Source: Planctomycetota bacterium
GTDB taxonomy: Bacteria > Planctomycetota > UBA8742 > UBA2392
Length of the DNA stretch: 64,000 nucleotides
NCBI GenBank assembly: GCA_020849795.1
Contig: JADZFR010000025.1
Coordinates: forward strand, 17,439 to 81,438
Direction: 5' to 3'
Positions 12,871-21,566 of this stretch are shown here, in pieces. Every line of letters begins with the position of its first letter. The stretch's first letter is position 1. The notes under the pieces were generated by a model. That model worked only from the letters and a program-made list of their open reading frames with translations. It was not told where the DNA came from and made no database searches. A program made the position numbers and the translations under genes.

Positions 12871-13584
12871 ATGCGCAAATCAGTGTTTCTGCTCGCAGTG
12901 CTGCTCGTTGGCGTAACGGCTGCCTGCAAGACGAAGGACAAAAGCGGCGGCGGGACGGGCGGCTGCAGCGCCGCCGAAAAGGCGTGCGGCGCCGACACAG
13001 ACGTCGCTCAGGAGATGATCGACCGGTACCTCAACGGCACGCAGAAGGCGTCGGCGTGGGTCGCGCTGCATGAAACCGTCAGCGTCGGCCAGATGTGGCA
13101 CGTCGAGAGCGACTTCGGCGCCGGCAAGAGCACCGACAAATGGCAGGTGGTCGCCAAGCCCGCAAAGAGTGAGTTCATCATCGAGAACCTGTCCGCACAG
13201 GGCGTGGTGTTGGCCTATGAGGTCGATGCCTGGGCCGACGCGGGCACGCCCAACGTCAAGAAAGCCTGGATCGGCAAGGAAGGCGCCGAGCCCAAAGAAA
13301 TCAAGGTCGCCGAGTGGAAGGCCGGCATGGGCGAAGCGGCTGACGCCCCGGGCATCGTGGTGCGCGAAGACTTCGCAAACGTCGAGATGGGCGGCAAGAA
13401 GTTCGACGGCGAAGTCATCATCGTGAAAGACAGCGGCAACACGACCAGGACCTGGATCGCCAAAAACGGCTGGTTCAGCAAAGTGATCCGCATGGACATG
13501 AACGACAAGACGATGATCAAGCTGACCAAGGCCCACTTCGACGAAAAAGTCGAGACCTTCCTGAAGTGGCCCGAAGCAAAGTAG
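12871..13584 (+). CDS. Lipoprotein of unknown function
   Basis: A 237-residue predicted lipoprotein: MRKSVFLLAVLLVGVTAAC provides a signal peptide with lipobox VTAAC, followed by a short Lys/Gly-rich linker. The body is beta-rich with several aromatic residues (WHVESDFGAGKSTDKWQVV) but matches no family I recognise. Start chosen at 12871 because AGGAG lies 8 nt before it; the frame is open further upstream but with no signal peptide from that start. It is divergently oriented to the phosphodiesterase gene and ends in a clear hairpin terminator, so it is monocistronic. Confidence 0.75.
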   Translation: MRKSVFLLAVLLVGVTAACKTKDKSGGGTGGCSAAEKACGADTDVAQEMIDRYLNGTQKASAWVALHETVSVGQMWHVESDFGAGKSTDKWQVVAKPAKSEFIIENLSAQGVVLAYEVDAWADAGTPNVKKAWIGKEGAEPKEIKVAEWKAGMGEAADAPGIVVREDFANVEMGGKKFDGEVIIVKDSGNTTRTWIAKNGWFSKVIRMDMNDKTMIKLTKAHFDEKVETFLKWPEAK

Positions 13585-13601
13585 CCGTGCCGCCAGCATG
13601 C

Positions 13602-13621
13602 GCCCCGGCAGCAGCCGGGGC
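13602..13621 (+). terminator. Hairpin terminator after lipoprotein gene
   Basis: GCCCCGGC-AGCA-GCCGGGGC gives an 8-bp perfect stem, followed by GTTCTGCGTT with a weak T-run. It separates the lipoprotein gene from the first selenoprotein gene. Confidence 0.8.
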
Positions 13622-13722
13622 GTTCTGCGTTAAGGCAGCGCTTCTGGCCTGTTGGCCGGGCACAATTCCGTAGTAATGCGACATATTGGCCGATAGACTG
13701 AGTCACTCCAATTTGGGGTAGT

Positions 13723-14423
13723 ATGCGTTTCTGGCAGTTACTTGCAGTCAGTGTATTGCTGGCGTGTTCGACGTACGCACTGCATGCACAGGCGGTTGGC
13801 GATGAAGTCGCCAACAAGGTGTTTTTGAATTCATGGAACACTCCCGGCGGGTTCAACGAAGTCACGGATTACCGTGGCAGCGTGTTGCTTCTGGACTGGT
13901 TTGGCACCACGTGAGGGCACTGCCAAAGCGCCGTGCCGCGCTTCAATGAGCTCAAGACGCTGTACGAGACGCAGGGGCTGGAGATTGTTGCTGCAAACTA
14001 TGCGCAGAACGACACCGAGATCCAGGACTTCATCACCACTTACGGCGCAACCTACGGGATGGCGCGCGTGGCTGACGACTCCGGATACACTGTGCCGTCG
14101 TACTCGACTGTGTTTGCCATCGACAGGCAGGGGCGCTTGCTGTGGTCAGGGTCATCCAGCCTGGTGACCAACGCGATGGTGGAAGATTGGCTTTCGCCCC
14201 CCGCCGGCAAAGACGGGGGCAAGAAAGAAGAAGGTTGCAGTACAAGCCCGGCGCCAGGCGGCAGTGCAGCCGCCGCAGTGCTGGCAGCGCTGGCGGTGCT
14301 GGGCTTGCGCAGTAAACGAATCAAGGCGCGACGTGTGGGTGCATTGCGCGCCGGCAGCACGGTGGTTGGCAAGGACAGTGGCACGCCAGGGGCGCGCACT
14401 GACAGTTCCCAAGGGAGACAAGA

Positions 14424-14427
<4 letters not shown>
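13723..14427 (+). CDS. Selenoprotein 1: exported thioredoxin-fold protein, UGHC active site
   Basis: Read with TGA at 13912-13914 as selenocysteine (residue 64), this is one 234-residue protein; as a stop it would leave a 63-residue fragment and an orphan C-terminal part. Residues 1-23 are a signal peptide (ending ALHAQA). Residues ~30-160 are a TlpA/ResA-like thioredoxin fold: LLLDWFGTT-U-GHC gives a UxxC redox motif exactly where CxxC belongs. TVPSYSTVFAIDRQGR carries the cis-Pro loop and following strand. After the fold come a Gly/Lys-rich linker, a Cys (GCSTS), a hydrophobic helix (~residues 184-197) and a basic tail, resembling a sorting/anchor signal. The stop overlaps the next gene's ATG (ATGA). 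Expected role: envelope thiol oxidoreduction or peroxide reduction; the substrate is unknown. Confidence 0.88.
13926..13943 (+). promoter_or_regulatory. Candidate bacterial SECIS hairpin of selenoprotein 1
   Basis: Starting 12 nt after the UGA, AAGCGC-CGTGCC-GCGCTT forms a perfect 6-bp stem with a 6-nt loop whose second base is G, 19 nt downstream of the UGA. SelB-dependent bacterial SECIS elements have an apical-loop G within roughly 16-37 nt of the UGA, so both geometry and loop fit. The hairpin lies inside the coding sequence, as in formate dehydrogenase mRNAs. Confidence 0.78.
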
Positions 14428-15848
<1,421 letters not shown>

Positions 15849-15872
15849 GTGTCAGTCCGACATCCACAACAA

Positions 15873-15904
15873 AGCCGCCGCGACACTGCGGCGGCTTCTG
15901 TTTT
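15873..15904 (+). terminator. Rho-independent terminator
   Basis: AGCCGCCGC-GACACT-GCGGCGGCT, a 9-bp perfect stem with a 6-nt loop, then TCTGTTTT. It ends the selenoprotein 1/surface protein transcript. Confidence 0.9.
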
Positions 15905-15980
15905 AAGTACCGCGGCCGGGAGGGGTGACATCATCGGCGCAACAGGCATGATCTGTTACGATGCCTGTCCGAGGTGACCC

Positions 15981-17396
15981 ATGCGCATACCGATTACACT
16001 CACTTTGCTGCTGACGATGGGCGGGCTTGTCGTTGCCCAGGACCAACCTGAAGACCGCCTGAGCAAGCTGGAAAAGCGGGTCAGCGAGCTGGAGAAAGAA
16101 AACGCTGACCTCAAGCGCCGCGTCGAGGCGCTTGAGAAGAAGCTCGGCGGCGCGCCCGCCGGCCCGGTCTTGTGGCAGTTTGAACTCAAGAGTGACCAGA
16201 AGGGCTCAGCCCATGTCGCCGACGTCGATGGCGACGGCAAACCCGAGATCCTATTCGGCACCTACTACGGCGACGAACACCTGTATTGCGTCGATGCAGC
16301 CACCGGCAAGCTGCGCTGGAAGCACAAGTCCGACGGCGGCCCGCTGGATGCAAGCGTTGCCGTGGCTGACCTCGATGGCGACGGCAAACCCGAGGTGCTG
16401 TCCGGCGATTCGGCCTACGGCAAGCTCTACTGTCTGGGCGCCGACGGAAAACCCAAAGGCGTGTTCCAGTTGCCCAGCGGCACCGACTCGCCGCCCGCCG
16501 TGGCTGACCTTGACGGCGACGGCGTAGTCGAGGTGCTCGCCGGCAGCATGTGGCAGCGCGACGGCGACGGGGCAGTCACCTGCTTCAACGGTAAGTCGCG
16601 CGTGAAAGTCTGGGAGCGCCGCTTCAAGGGCTGCGTGCAAAGCGAGCCGGTGCTGGCCGACCTCAACGCCGACGGCGTTCTCGACGCGATCATCACCACC
16701 TGGCGCGGCGATCGAAAAATCCACGCCCTCAACGGCAAAGACGGCGCGTCGCTGTGGGAGTTCGAAACCCGCGGCAACGACAAGTCGATGGGCATGTATC
16801 ACGGCGTCGCGATCAGCGGCACCGGCGAGAGCGTGACCGTCTACGCCGCAACCTGCGAAGGCGACGTCTACGCGCTGGACGCCGCCGGCAAGCAGCGCTG
16901 GCACAAGCGGCCCGGTGGGTACTTGTTCGCGCCGATCACGATTGCCGACTTTGACGGCGATGGCCGCGATGAGCTTGCTCTGGGCAGCAGCAAACTTCAC
17001 GTGCTGAATGCCGAAGACGGCAGCGAAGCGTGGTCTGCGACGCTGGCGACAAGCCTCGACCGCGGATGCGCGCCTGTCGACGCTGATGGCGATGGCGACC
17101 TGGATGTCCTGTACTTCGTGGGCTGCAGCGTGATTGCCCGCGACGGCAAAAGCGGCGAAGTCACGTTCACTTTCGACGCGCCCCGCAAGGGCACCACGTA
17201 CGAAGAAATCAGCAGCGCGCCAGTGGTCGCGGACTTCGATGGCGACGGCACGCTGGACGTCTTCTTTGTGATCGGCGAAGGCACCAGCACCGACGACTTC
17301 AAGGGCAATCATGGTTTGGCGATGGCGATCAGGCTGAAAGGCAAGGGCAGCGGCTGGCCGACGTTTCGCGGCAACCTGCGCCGCACCGGGCGCTAA
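15981..17396 (+). CDS. Exported FG-GAP/VCBS-type beta-propeller protein
   Basis: A 471-residue protein with a signal peptide (ends VVAQ, residue ~20). A short coiled coil follows (~residues 25-55, leucines in heptads: LSKLEKRVSELEKENADL). A beta propeller then fills the rest. At least seven calcium-type loops of the DxDxDG kind can be read: VDGDGKPE, LDGDGKPE, LDGDGVVE, LNADGVLD, FDGDGRDE, DADGDGDLD and FDGDGTLD. Each blade carries a PQQ-like strand (AATGKLRWKHK, LNGKDGASLWEF). Such propellers bind ligands or partners outside the cytoplasm; no catalytic residues are evident. The GAGGTGA Shine-Dalgarno is strong. Only 32 nt separate it from the aminotransferase gene, so it probably leads the operon with that gene, glyA and selenoprotein 2. 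Confidence 0.85.
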   Translation: MRIPITLTLLLTMGGLVVAQDQPEDRLSKLEKRVSELEKENADLKRRVEALEKKLGGAPAGPVLWQFELKSDQKGSAHVADVDGDGKPEILFGTYYGDEHLYCVDAATGKLRWKHKSDGGPLDASVAVADLDGDGKPEVLSGDSAYGKLYCLGADGKPKGVFQLPSGTDSPPAVADLDGDGVVEVLAGSMWQRDGDGAVTCFNGKSRVKVWERRFKGCVQSEPVLADLNADGVLDAIITTWRGDRKIHALNGKDGASLWEFETRGNDKSMGMYHGVAISGTGESVTVYAATCEGDVYALDAAGKQRWHKRPGGYLFAPITIADFDGDGRDELALGSSKLHVLNAEDGSEAWSATLATSLDRGCAPVDADGDGDLDVLYFVGCSVIARDGKSGEVTFTFDAPRKGTTYEEISSAPVVADFDGDGTLDVFFVIGEGTSTDDFKGNHGLAMAIRLKGKGSGWPTFRGNLRRTGR

Positions 17397-17428
17397 GTGC
17401 CGGGGCCGCACTTTGCTAGGATGTCTGC

Positions 17429-18562
17429 ATGCTCGACTCAGCCCAAGCGCGAAGCCTGTTTCCCGTCACCAACGACTGGGCGTACCTCAACAACGCCTAT
17501 CGCGGGCCGATCAGCCTGCCCGCCGCCGCTGCCGCCAAAGGCTACATTGACAGTCTGTGCACCCGGGGCGTCACCGCATGGGCCGACTGGGAGCGCATCT
17601 GGGAAGACACCCACAGCGAGTTCGCCGCGTTCATCGGCGCGGCCCGCGACGAAGTGCAGTTGCTCGCCAACGCCACCGACGCGCTGACGCGCGTCACCCT
17701 CGGCATCGACTGGCAGCCGGGTGACCACGCCATCGTCTACCTGCGCGACTACCCCGGCGTTGTGCGCCCCGTGCTTGACCTGGTGCGCCGCGGCGTACAG
17801 GTCACCACACTGCCCGAGCCCGAGAACGGGCAGCGCAGCGTGCGGTCGTTCGTGGACGCCTTTACGCCCCGCACCCGGCTGGTGGCAGCCAGCTGGGTGG
17901 ACTTTCGCAGCGGCTTCAAACTTGACGTCGCAGCCCTGGCCGGCGCGTGCCGTGCGCGCGGCGTGTTGTGCGCCATAGATGCCGTGCAGGCCATCGGCGC
18001 CAATCCCGTAGACGCGCACGCCCTTGGCGCAGACGCCCTGACCTTTGCCAGCCGCAAGTACCTCAACGGCCTCGACGCCATCGGCGCGCTGTACATCCGG
18101 GCCGACGCAATTGACAAGGTCGCACCCCACAGCCGCGGCACCTACAGCGTGCCGCGCCCCTTTGACTTCAACTCCGTCGAGCAGCCACACGCCGACGGGG
18201 CCCGCCGTTACATGCTGGGCGCGCCGGCCATGCCGCAGGTGTATGCGCTGCAAGCCGCGCTGCGGCTGCAACGCGAAACGGGCACGGCCGCCATTCACGC
18301 GGCAACAGCGAAGCTGGCGCAGGAGACCCGTGAACGCGCGCGGGCGGCGGGGTTTGCGACCTTCGGCGACGATTGGCCGGCTGAAGCCCGCAGCCAGATC
18401 GTCAGCATCCGGCGAGACGGCAAACTCGCATCCGAAGACCTGTCTGACCGGTTGATGGCCGCGAAGGTCGCGGCGTCGGCAAGGCAGGGAATATTGCGAA
18501 TCGCGCCGCACTGGTATAACACCAGCGCCGACCTACAGCGGTTGTTTGCGGCACTTGAGTGA
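17429..18562 (+). CDS. Class V aminotransferase-fold PLP enzyme
   Basis: A 377-residue fold-type I PLP enzyme. Key elements: LNNAYRGPISLP at the N-terminus, the cofactor-binding Asp in AIDAVQAIGA (~residue 180), the Schiff-base Lys in FASRKYLNGLDAIGAL (~residue 207), and SARQGILRIAPHWYNT near the C-terminus, which binds the substrate carboxylate. The catalytic Cys of cysteine desulfurases/selenocysteine lyases (SufS/NifS loop) is absent, and the C-terminal half has no Cys, so a selenium- or sulfur-mobilising role is unlikely despite the selenoprotein nearby. Kynureninase-like, epimerase-like or uncharacterised aminotransferase activity remains possible. The gene lies 32 nt after the propeller gene and ~40 nt before glyA. 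Confidence 0.82.
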   Translation: MLDSAQARSLFPVTNDWAYLNNAYRGPISLPAAAAAKGYIDSLCTRGVTAWADWERIWEDTHSEFAAFIGAARDEVQLLANATDALTRVTLGIDWQPGDHAIVYLRDYPGVVRPVLDLVRRGVQVTTLPEPENGQRSVRSFVDAFTPRTRLVAASWVDFRSGFKLDVAALAGACRARGVLCAIDAVQAIGANPVDAHALGADALTFASRKYLNGLDAIGALYIRADAIDKVAPHSRGTYSVPRPFDFNSVEQPHADGARRYMLGAPAMPQVYALQAALRLQRETGTAAIHAATAKLAQETRERARAAGFATFGDDWPAEARSQIVSIRRDGKLASEDLSDRLMAAKVAASARQGILRIAPHWYNTSADLQRLFAALE

Positions 18563-18602
18563 AGCCGGCCCCGGCGCCCGGCCACATTCCGAAGGACCTG
18601 CC

Positions 18603-19799
18603 ATGCCAACCATCCAGGAACTGATCGCCCGCGAGCGACAGCGTCAGACCCACAGCATCAACCTGATCGCCAGCGAGAACTTCGTCAGCGAAGCGATCCT
18701 GAATGCCATGGGCACGGTCTTCACCAACAAGTACGCCGAGGGCTATCCCGGCAAGCGCTGGTATGGCGGCTGCGAGTTCACCGACATGGTCGAGCAGCAT
18801 GCAATTGACCTGGCGCGCCAACTGTTCAAGGCCGAGCACGCCAACGTGCAGCCGCACAGCGGCACGCAAAGCAATCTGGCGGCCTACATGGCGCTGATCA
18901 AACCCGGCGACAAGGTGCTGGCATTCAAGCTTGAACACGGCGGTCACCTCAGCCACGGCGCGGCCTTCAACGCCAGCGGCAAGTTCTACAAGTTCGTGCA
19001 CTACGGCGTGAGCCGCGAGACCGGGCGGATCGACGAAGACGAATATACGCGCCTGCTGAAAGAAAACCCCGACGTCAAACTGGTCGTGACCGGGGCCAGC
19101 AGCTATCCCCGCGCCATTGATTTCAAGCGACTGGCGGCCATCGCGCGCGAGCACGGCGCGATGTTCATGGCCGACATCGCGCACATCTCGGGCCTCGTGG
19201 CGGCCGGCGAACACCAAAGCCCCGTCGACGTCGCCGACGTCGTCACCATGTCGACCCACAAGACAATCCGCGGGCCGCGCGGCGGCATGATCGTGTGCAG
19301 CAGCAAGTTTGCCTCCAAGATTGATCGCGCCGTGTTTCCCGGCGGCCAAGGCGGGCCTCTGGTGCACGTGATCGCTGCCAAGGCCGCCATGCTGGAAGAG
19401 GCGCTCAGGCCCGATTTCAAGCAGTACCAGCGGCAGGTGGTCGCCAACGCCAAGGCCATGGCCAAGGCCTTCACCGAGATCAACCCCAAGCGCTACCGCG
19501 TGCTTACTGGCGGCACTGACAACCACATGGTGATGGTGGACATCACCGGCACGGGCAAGAACGGCATCGAGATCGAGAACCTGCTGGGCGAACAGAAGAT
19601 CTACGTGAACAAGAATTTTATCCCGTACGACCCGTTGCCCGTAACGCAGACCAGCGGCATACGCGTCGGCAGCCCGCTGCTGACCACGCTGGGCGCGACC
19701 GAGCAGCACTTCACGCAGGTCGTGCAACTGATTGATCGCGCGGTCTCAGGCGAGAACGTCGCGACGCAGGCGCAGTCGTTCATGGAATCACTGGCGTAA
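18603..19799 (+). CDS. glyA: Serine hydroxymethyltransferase
   Basis: A 398-residue SHMT, slightly shorter than the ~415 of E. coli because the N-terminal arm is short. It interconverts serine and glycine with tetrahydrofolate, supplying one-carbon units. Signatures: INLIASENF, NKYAEGYPGKRWYGG, ANVQPHSGTQSNLAAY, LEHGGHLSHG, MADIAHISGLVAAG (cofactor Asp and substrate His) and STHKTIRGPRGG, where Lys is the Schiff-base residue. LRPDFKQYQRQVVANAKAM and SGIRVGSP (carboxylate Arg) follow as expected. Start set at 18603 (MPTIQEL) from AAGGA seven nt upstream and family length. Eighteen nt separate it from selenoprotein 2, so the two are probably co-transcribed; a functional link through serine, the precursor of Sec on its tRNA, is speculative. 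Confidence 0.96.
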   Translation: MPTIQELIARERQRQTHSINLIASENFVSEAILNAMGTVFTNKYAEGYPGKRWYGGCEFTDMVEQHAIDLARQLFKAEHANVQPHSGTQSNLAAYMALIKPGDKVLAFKLEHGGHLSHGAAFNASGKFYKFVHYGVSRETGRIDEDEYTRLLKENPDVKLVVTGASSYPRAIDFKRLAAIAREHGAMFMADIAHISGLVAAGEHQSPVDVADVVTMSTHKTIRGPRGGMIVCSSKFASKIDRAVFPGGQGGPLVHVIAAKAAMLEEALRPDFKQYQRQVVANAKAMAKAFTEINPKRYRVLTGGTDNHMVMVDITGTGKNGIEIENLLGEQKIYVNKNFIPYDPLPVTQTSGIRVGSPLLTTLGATEQHFTQVVQLIDRAVSGENVATQAQSFMESLA

Positions 19800-19817
19800 A
19801 CCATTTCGAGGTGACTC

Positions 19818-20975
19818 ATGCGAACCGTGCTGTCGCTGGCCGTGCTGACACTACTGTTCCTGCCCGCCCGGGCGCAGGAACGCCCGGCTGTGAAGTTCGA
19901 GAACGTCGAGGTCAGCGGCATCACGCTCGACGCCGACGGCAAGCCGCTGGCCGGCATCTCCGTGGCCGATATGTGGAACTACGACGGAAAGTGGAGCGCC
20001 AATGGCGGCGCAAAGTCTGACGCCGAGGGCAAGTTCACGCTCACCGTCCGCACTTTTCCCGATCAGCCGCAGCGCAGCTATCGCATCCAGGCCGGCGACG
20101 CCGACAGCAAGCTGGGCGCAGTCGCCATCGTGAAGGCCGACGCGCTCAAGAACCTGAAGTTCACGTTGCAGCCGTTGGTCACCGTCAAAGGCACGCTCAT
20201 GGGCGAAGAGGGTTTTGAGCCTGAAGCCGGAGGCTACGTCAACGTCTACTGGAAAGCCCCGCCCGTGTGGCTTTGCAGCACGCGCCTGACCACACAGAGC
20301 GCCAAGCCCGACGAAAAGGCCGTGGGCCAGGTTGTGTTTGAATTGCTGCTGCCCGTGGGCGAGTACAGCACGCTGATCAGCGCCGGAGAGGCGTTTCAGT
20401 ACGCGCGGCCGGCAATCAGCACGCTGGCGGGCACGGCTGTCACGCTGGACGTGCCGCTGAAGATTACGGCGCTGGCCAAGCACTACGGCAAGAAGGCGCC
20501 GGCGATCAACGTTGACTTCGTGCGCAACCTGCCGTCGGACATTGTGGGCAAGCGCGCCGCGCGCAAGGGCGATCCTGAACCGGTCACGCTCGACACGTTC
20601 AAGGGCCGCTGGGTGCTGCTTGAGTTCTGGGGTTTCTGGTGAGGCCCCTGCACGGGCCGCAGTTTGCCGGCACTGATGAAGTTCTGGGAAGAGCACAAAG
20701 AGCAGCAGGACAAGTTCGCGATCATCGCGATCCACAACCCCGACCAGCGGGCGGACACATTCGAGAAGCTCGACAAGCTGCTCGAGGAAAAGGGGATCAT
20801 CAAGAAGTGGGGCCAGAATCTGCCGTTCACCGTGGTGCTCGACAACACCAAGACCAGCACCACCAACTACGGCGTGCAAGCCTACCCAACCACAGTCCTG
20901 ATCGACCCCGAAGGCAACGTAGTGAAAGGCGGCAGCGAAGCGATGCTGAAGCAGAAGCTGGAAGCCGCCAAGTAG
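19818..20975 (+). CDS. Selenoprotein 2: exported thioredoxin-fold protein, UGPC active site
   Basis: With TGA 20640-20642 read as selenocysteine (residue 275) this is a single 385-residue protein. Residues 1-20 are a signal peptide (ending ARAQ). Residues ~30-120 are a carboxypeptidase-regulatory-like beta domain (ITLDADGKPLAGISVADMW), and residues ~125-235 a second beta domain. Residues ~245-385 are a TlpA/ResA-type thioredoxin fold: VLLEFWGFW-U-GPC, then IIAIHNPDQ, and the cis-Pro motif AYPTTVLIDPEGNVV. A canonical member would read WCGPC at this point, so Sec replaces only the attacking Cys. Upstream residues up to FWGFW are in perfect register with the downstream part, which excludes a random fusion. 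The GAGGTGA Shine-Dalgarno is 6 nt before the ATG. The gene follows glyA by 18 nt. Likely a periplasmic disulfide or peroxide reductase. Confidence 0.93.
20656..20671 (+). promoter_or_regulatory. Candidate bacterial SECIS hairpin of selenoprotein 2
   Basis: From 14 nt after the UGA, GCCGCA-GTT-TGC-c-GGC forms six base pairs with one bulged C on the 3' side. The first loop base is G, 20 nt after the UGA. If the terminal A-U pair opens the loop becomes AGUUU, still with G in the first two bases. Location and apical G agree with bacterial SECIS requirements. A competing perfect stem (GGCCC/GGGCC) lies immediately after the UGA and could serve as the lower helix or an alternative fold. Confidence 0.72.
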
Positions 20976-21566
20976 AGCGCCGGGCCCTGAACTGATCTCG
21001 ATGCGAGCGGAGCACCGGCAACACCAACTGCAGACAAGTGTCCCGGCCGCGCCCCAACTTGGCCACAGATCCAAGTGACGGTCCAATCAGCTGCAATTGG
21101 TTGATTAGCTTGGTGTCGGCTGCGCAGCGCTGCTGCCGCCGACGATGGTCTCGTCGATCTGCACGCGGCCCGTGAGCGCGTCGCGTTCGCGGACATGCAG
21201 CATCTCGCGGAACTTGAGCGTCCACAGGCGCGCGGTCTTGTCGTTCACGCCAACCTGGCGCTGAAGCTGCTTGCTAGTGGCCCCGTCTTTCTCGGCGACC
21301 AGCAGGTTCGTTCGATGTGCGAACCCTGACAGCCTCAGGCCACGCAGCCGCTGATGCAGGCGCGATCTCCTTCTCCGTGAGGCATTTCACCTGGACCCTG
21401 CTGATCCACTTCGGTGCTGATCGGTTCGTCTGCCCGGCATTGAGCCGCCGCATTTCAAATCTGAAACGATTGCAGTTGCGCGCACCGCATTTGCGTGGCG
21501 AGTTTGACTTGGTGCGTGAGCGCCTGTGGTGCGCCGGCTTGAATGGGGCCAGCCCAAGGAGGAGCT
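20976..21566. other. Intergenic region with only a transposase remnant
   Basis: This ~590-base stretch has no intact gene. It holds the decayed IS1595-type fragment listed separately at 21105-21314. Both sides of the fragment show no conserved protein in any frame. Just before the next gene is AAGGAGGAGCT, the Shine-Dalgarno of the beta-helix gene. Confidence 0.7.
21105..21314 (-). pseudogene. IS1595/ISXO2-type transposase fragment
   Basis: The minus strand encodes 69 residues with no proper start, including LVAEKDGATSKQLQRQVGVN, then TARLWTLKFREML and a final GRVQIDETIVGG. This is the HTH plus first catalytic Asp segment of IS1595-family (ISXO2-like) transposases, which usually read ...KQLARELGVS..TAW...R and G.VEVDETYIGG. 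The DDE domain downstream and the zinc-ribbon upstream are missing, so the element is dead. The similarity is recognised from motif memory, not a search. It shows past mobile-element activity between selenoprotein 2 and the surface-protein gene. Confidence 0.7.

Noticed and set aside
17429..18562. Selenocysteine lyase/cysteine desulfurase supplying selenium
   Set aside because: The PLP Lys and Asp are present but the catalytic Cys loop of SufS/NifS is absent, so membership is limited to the class V fold.
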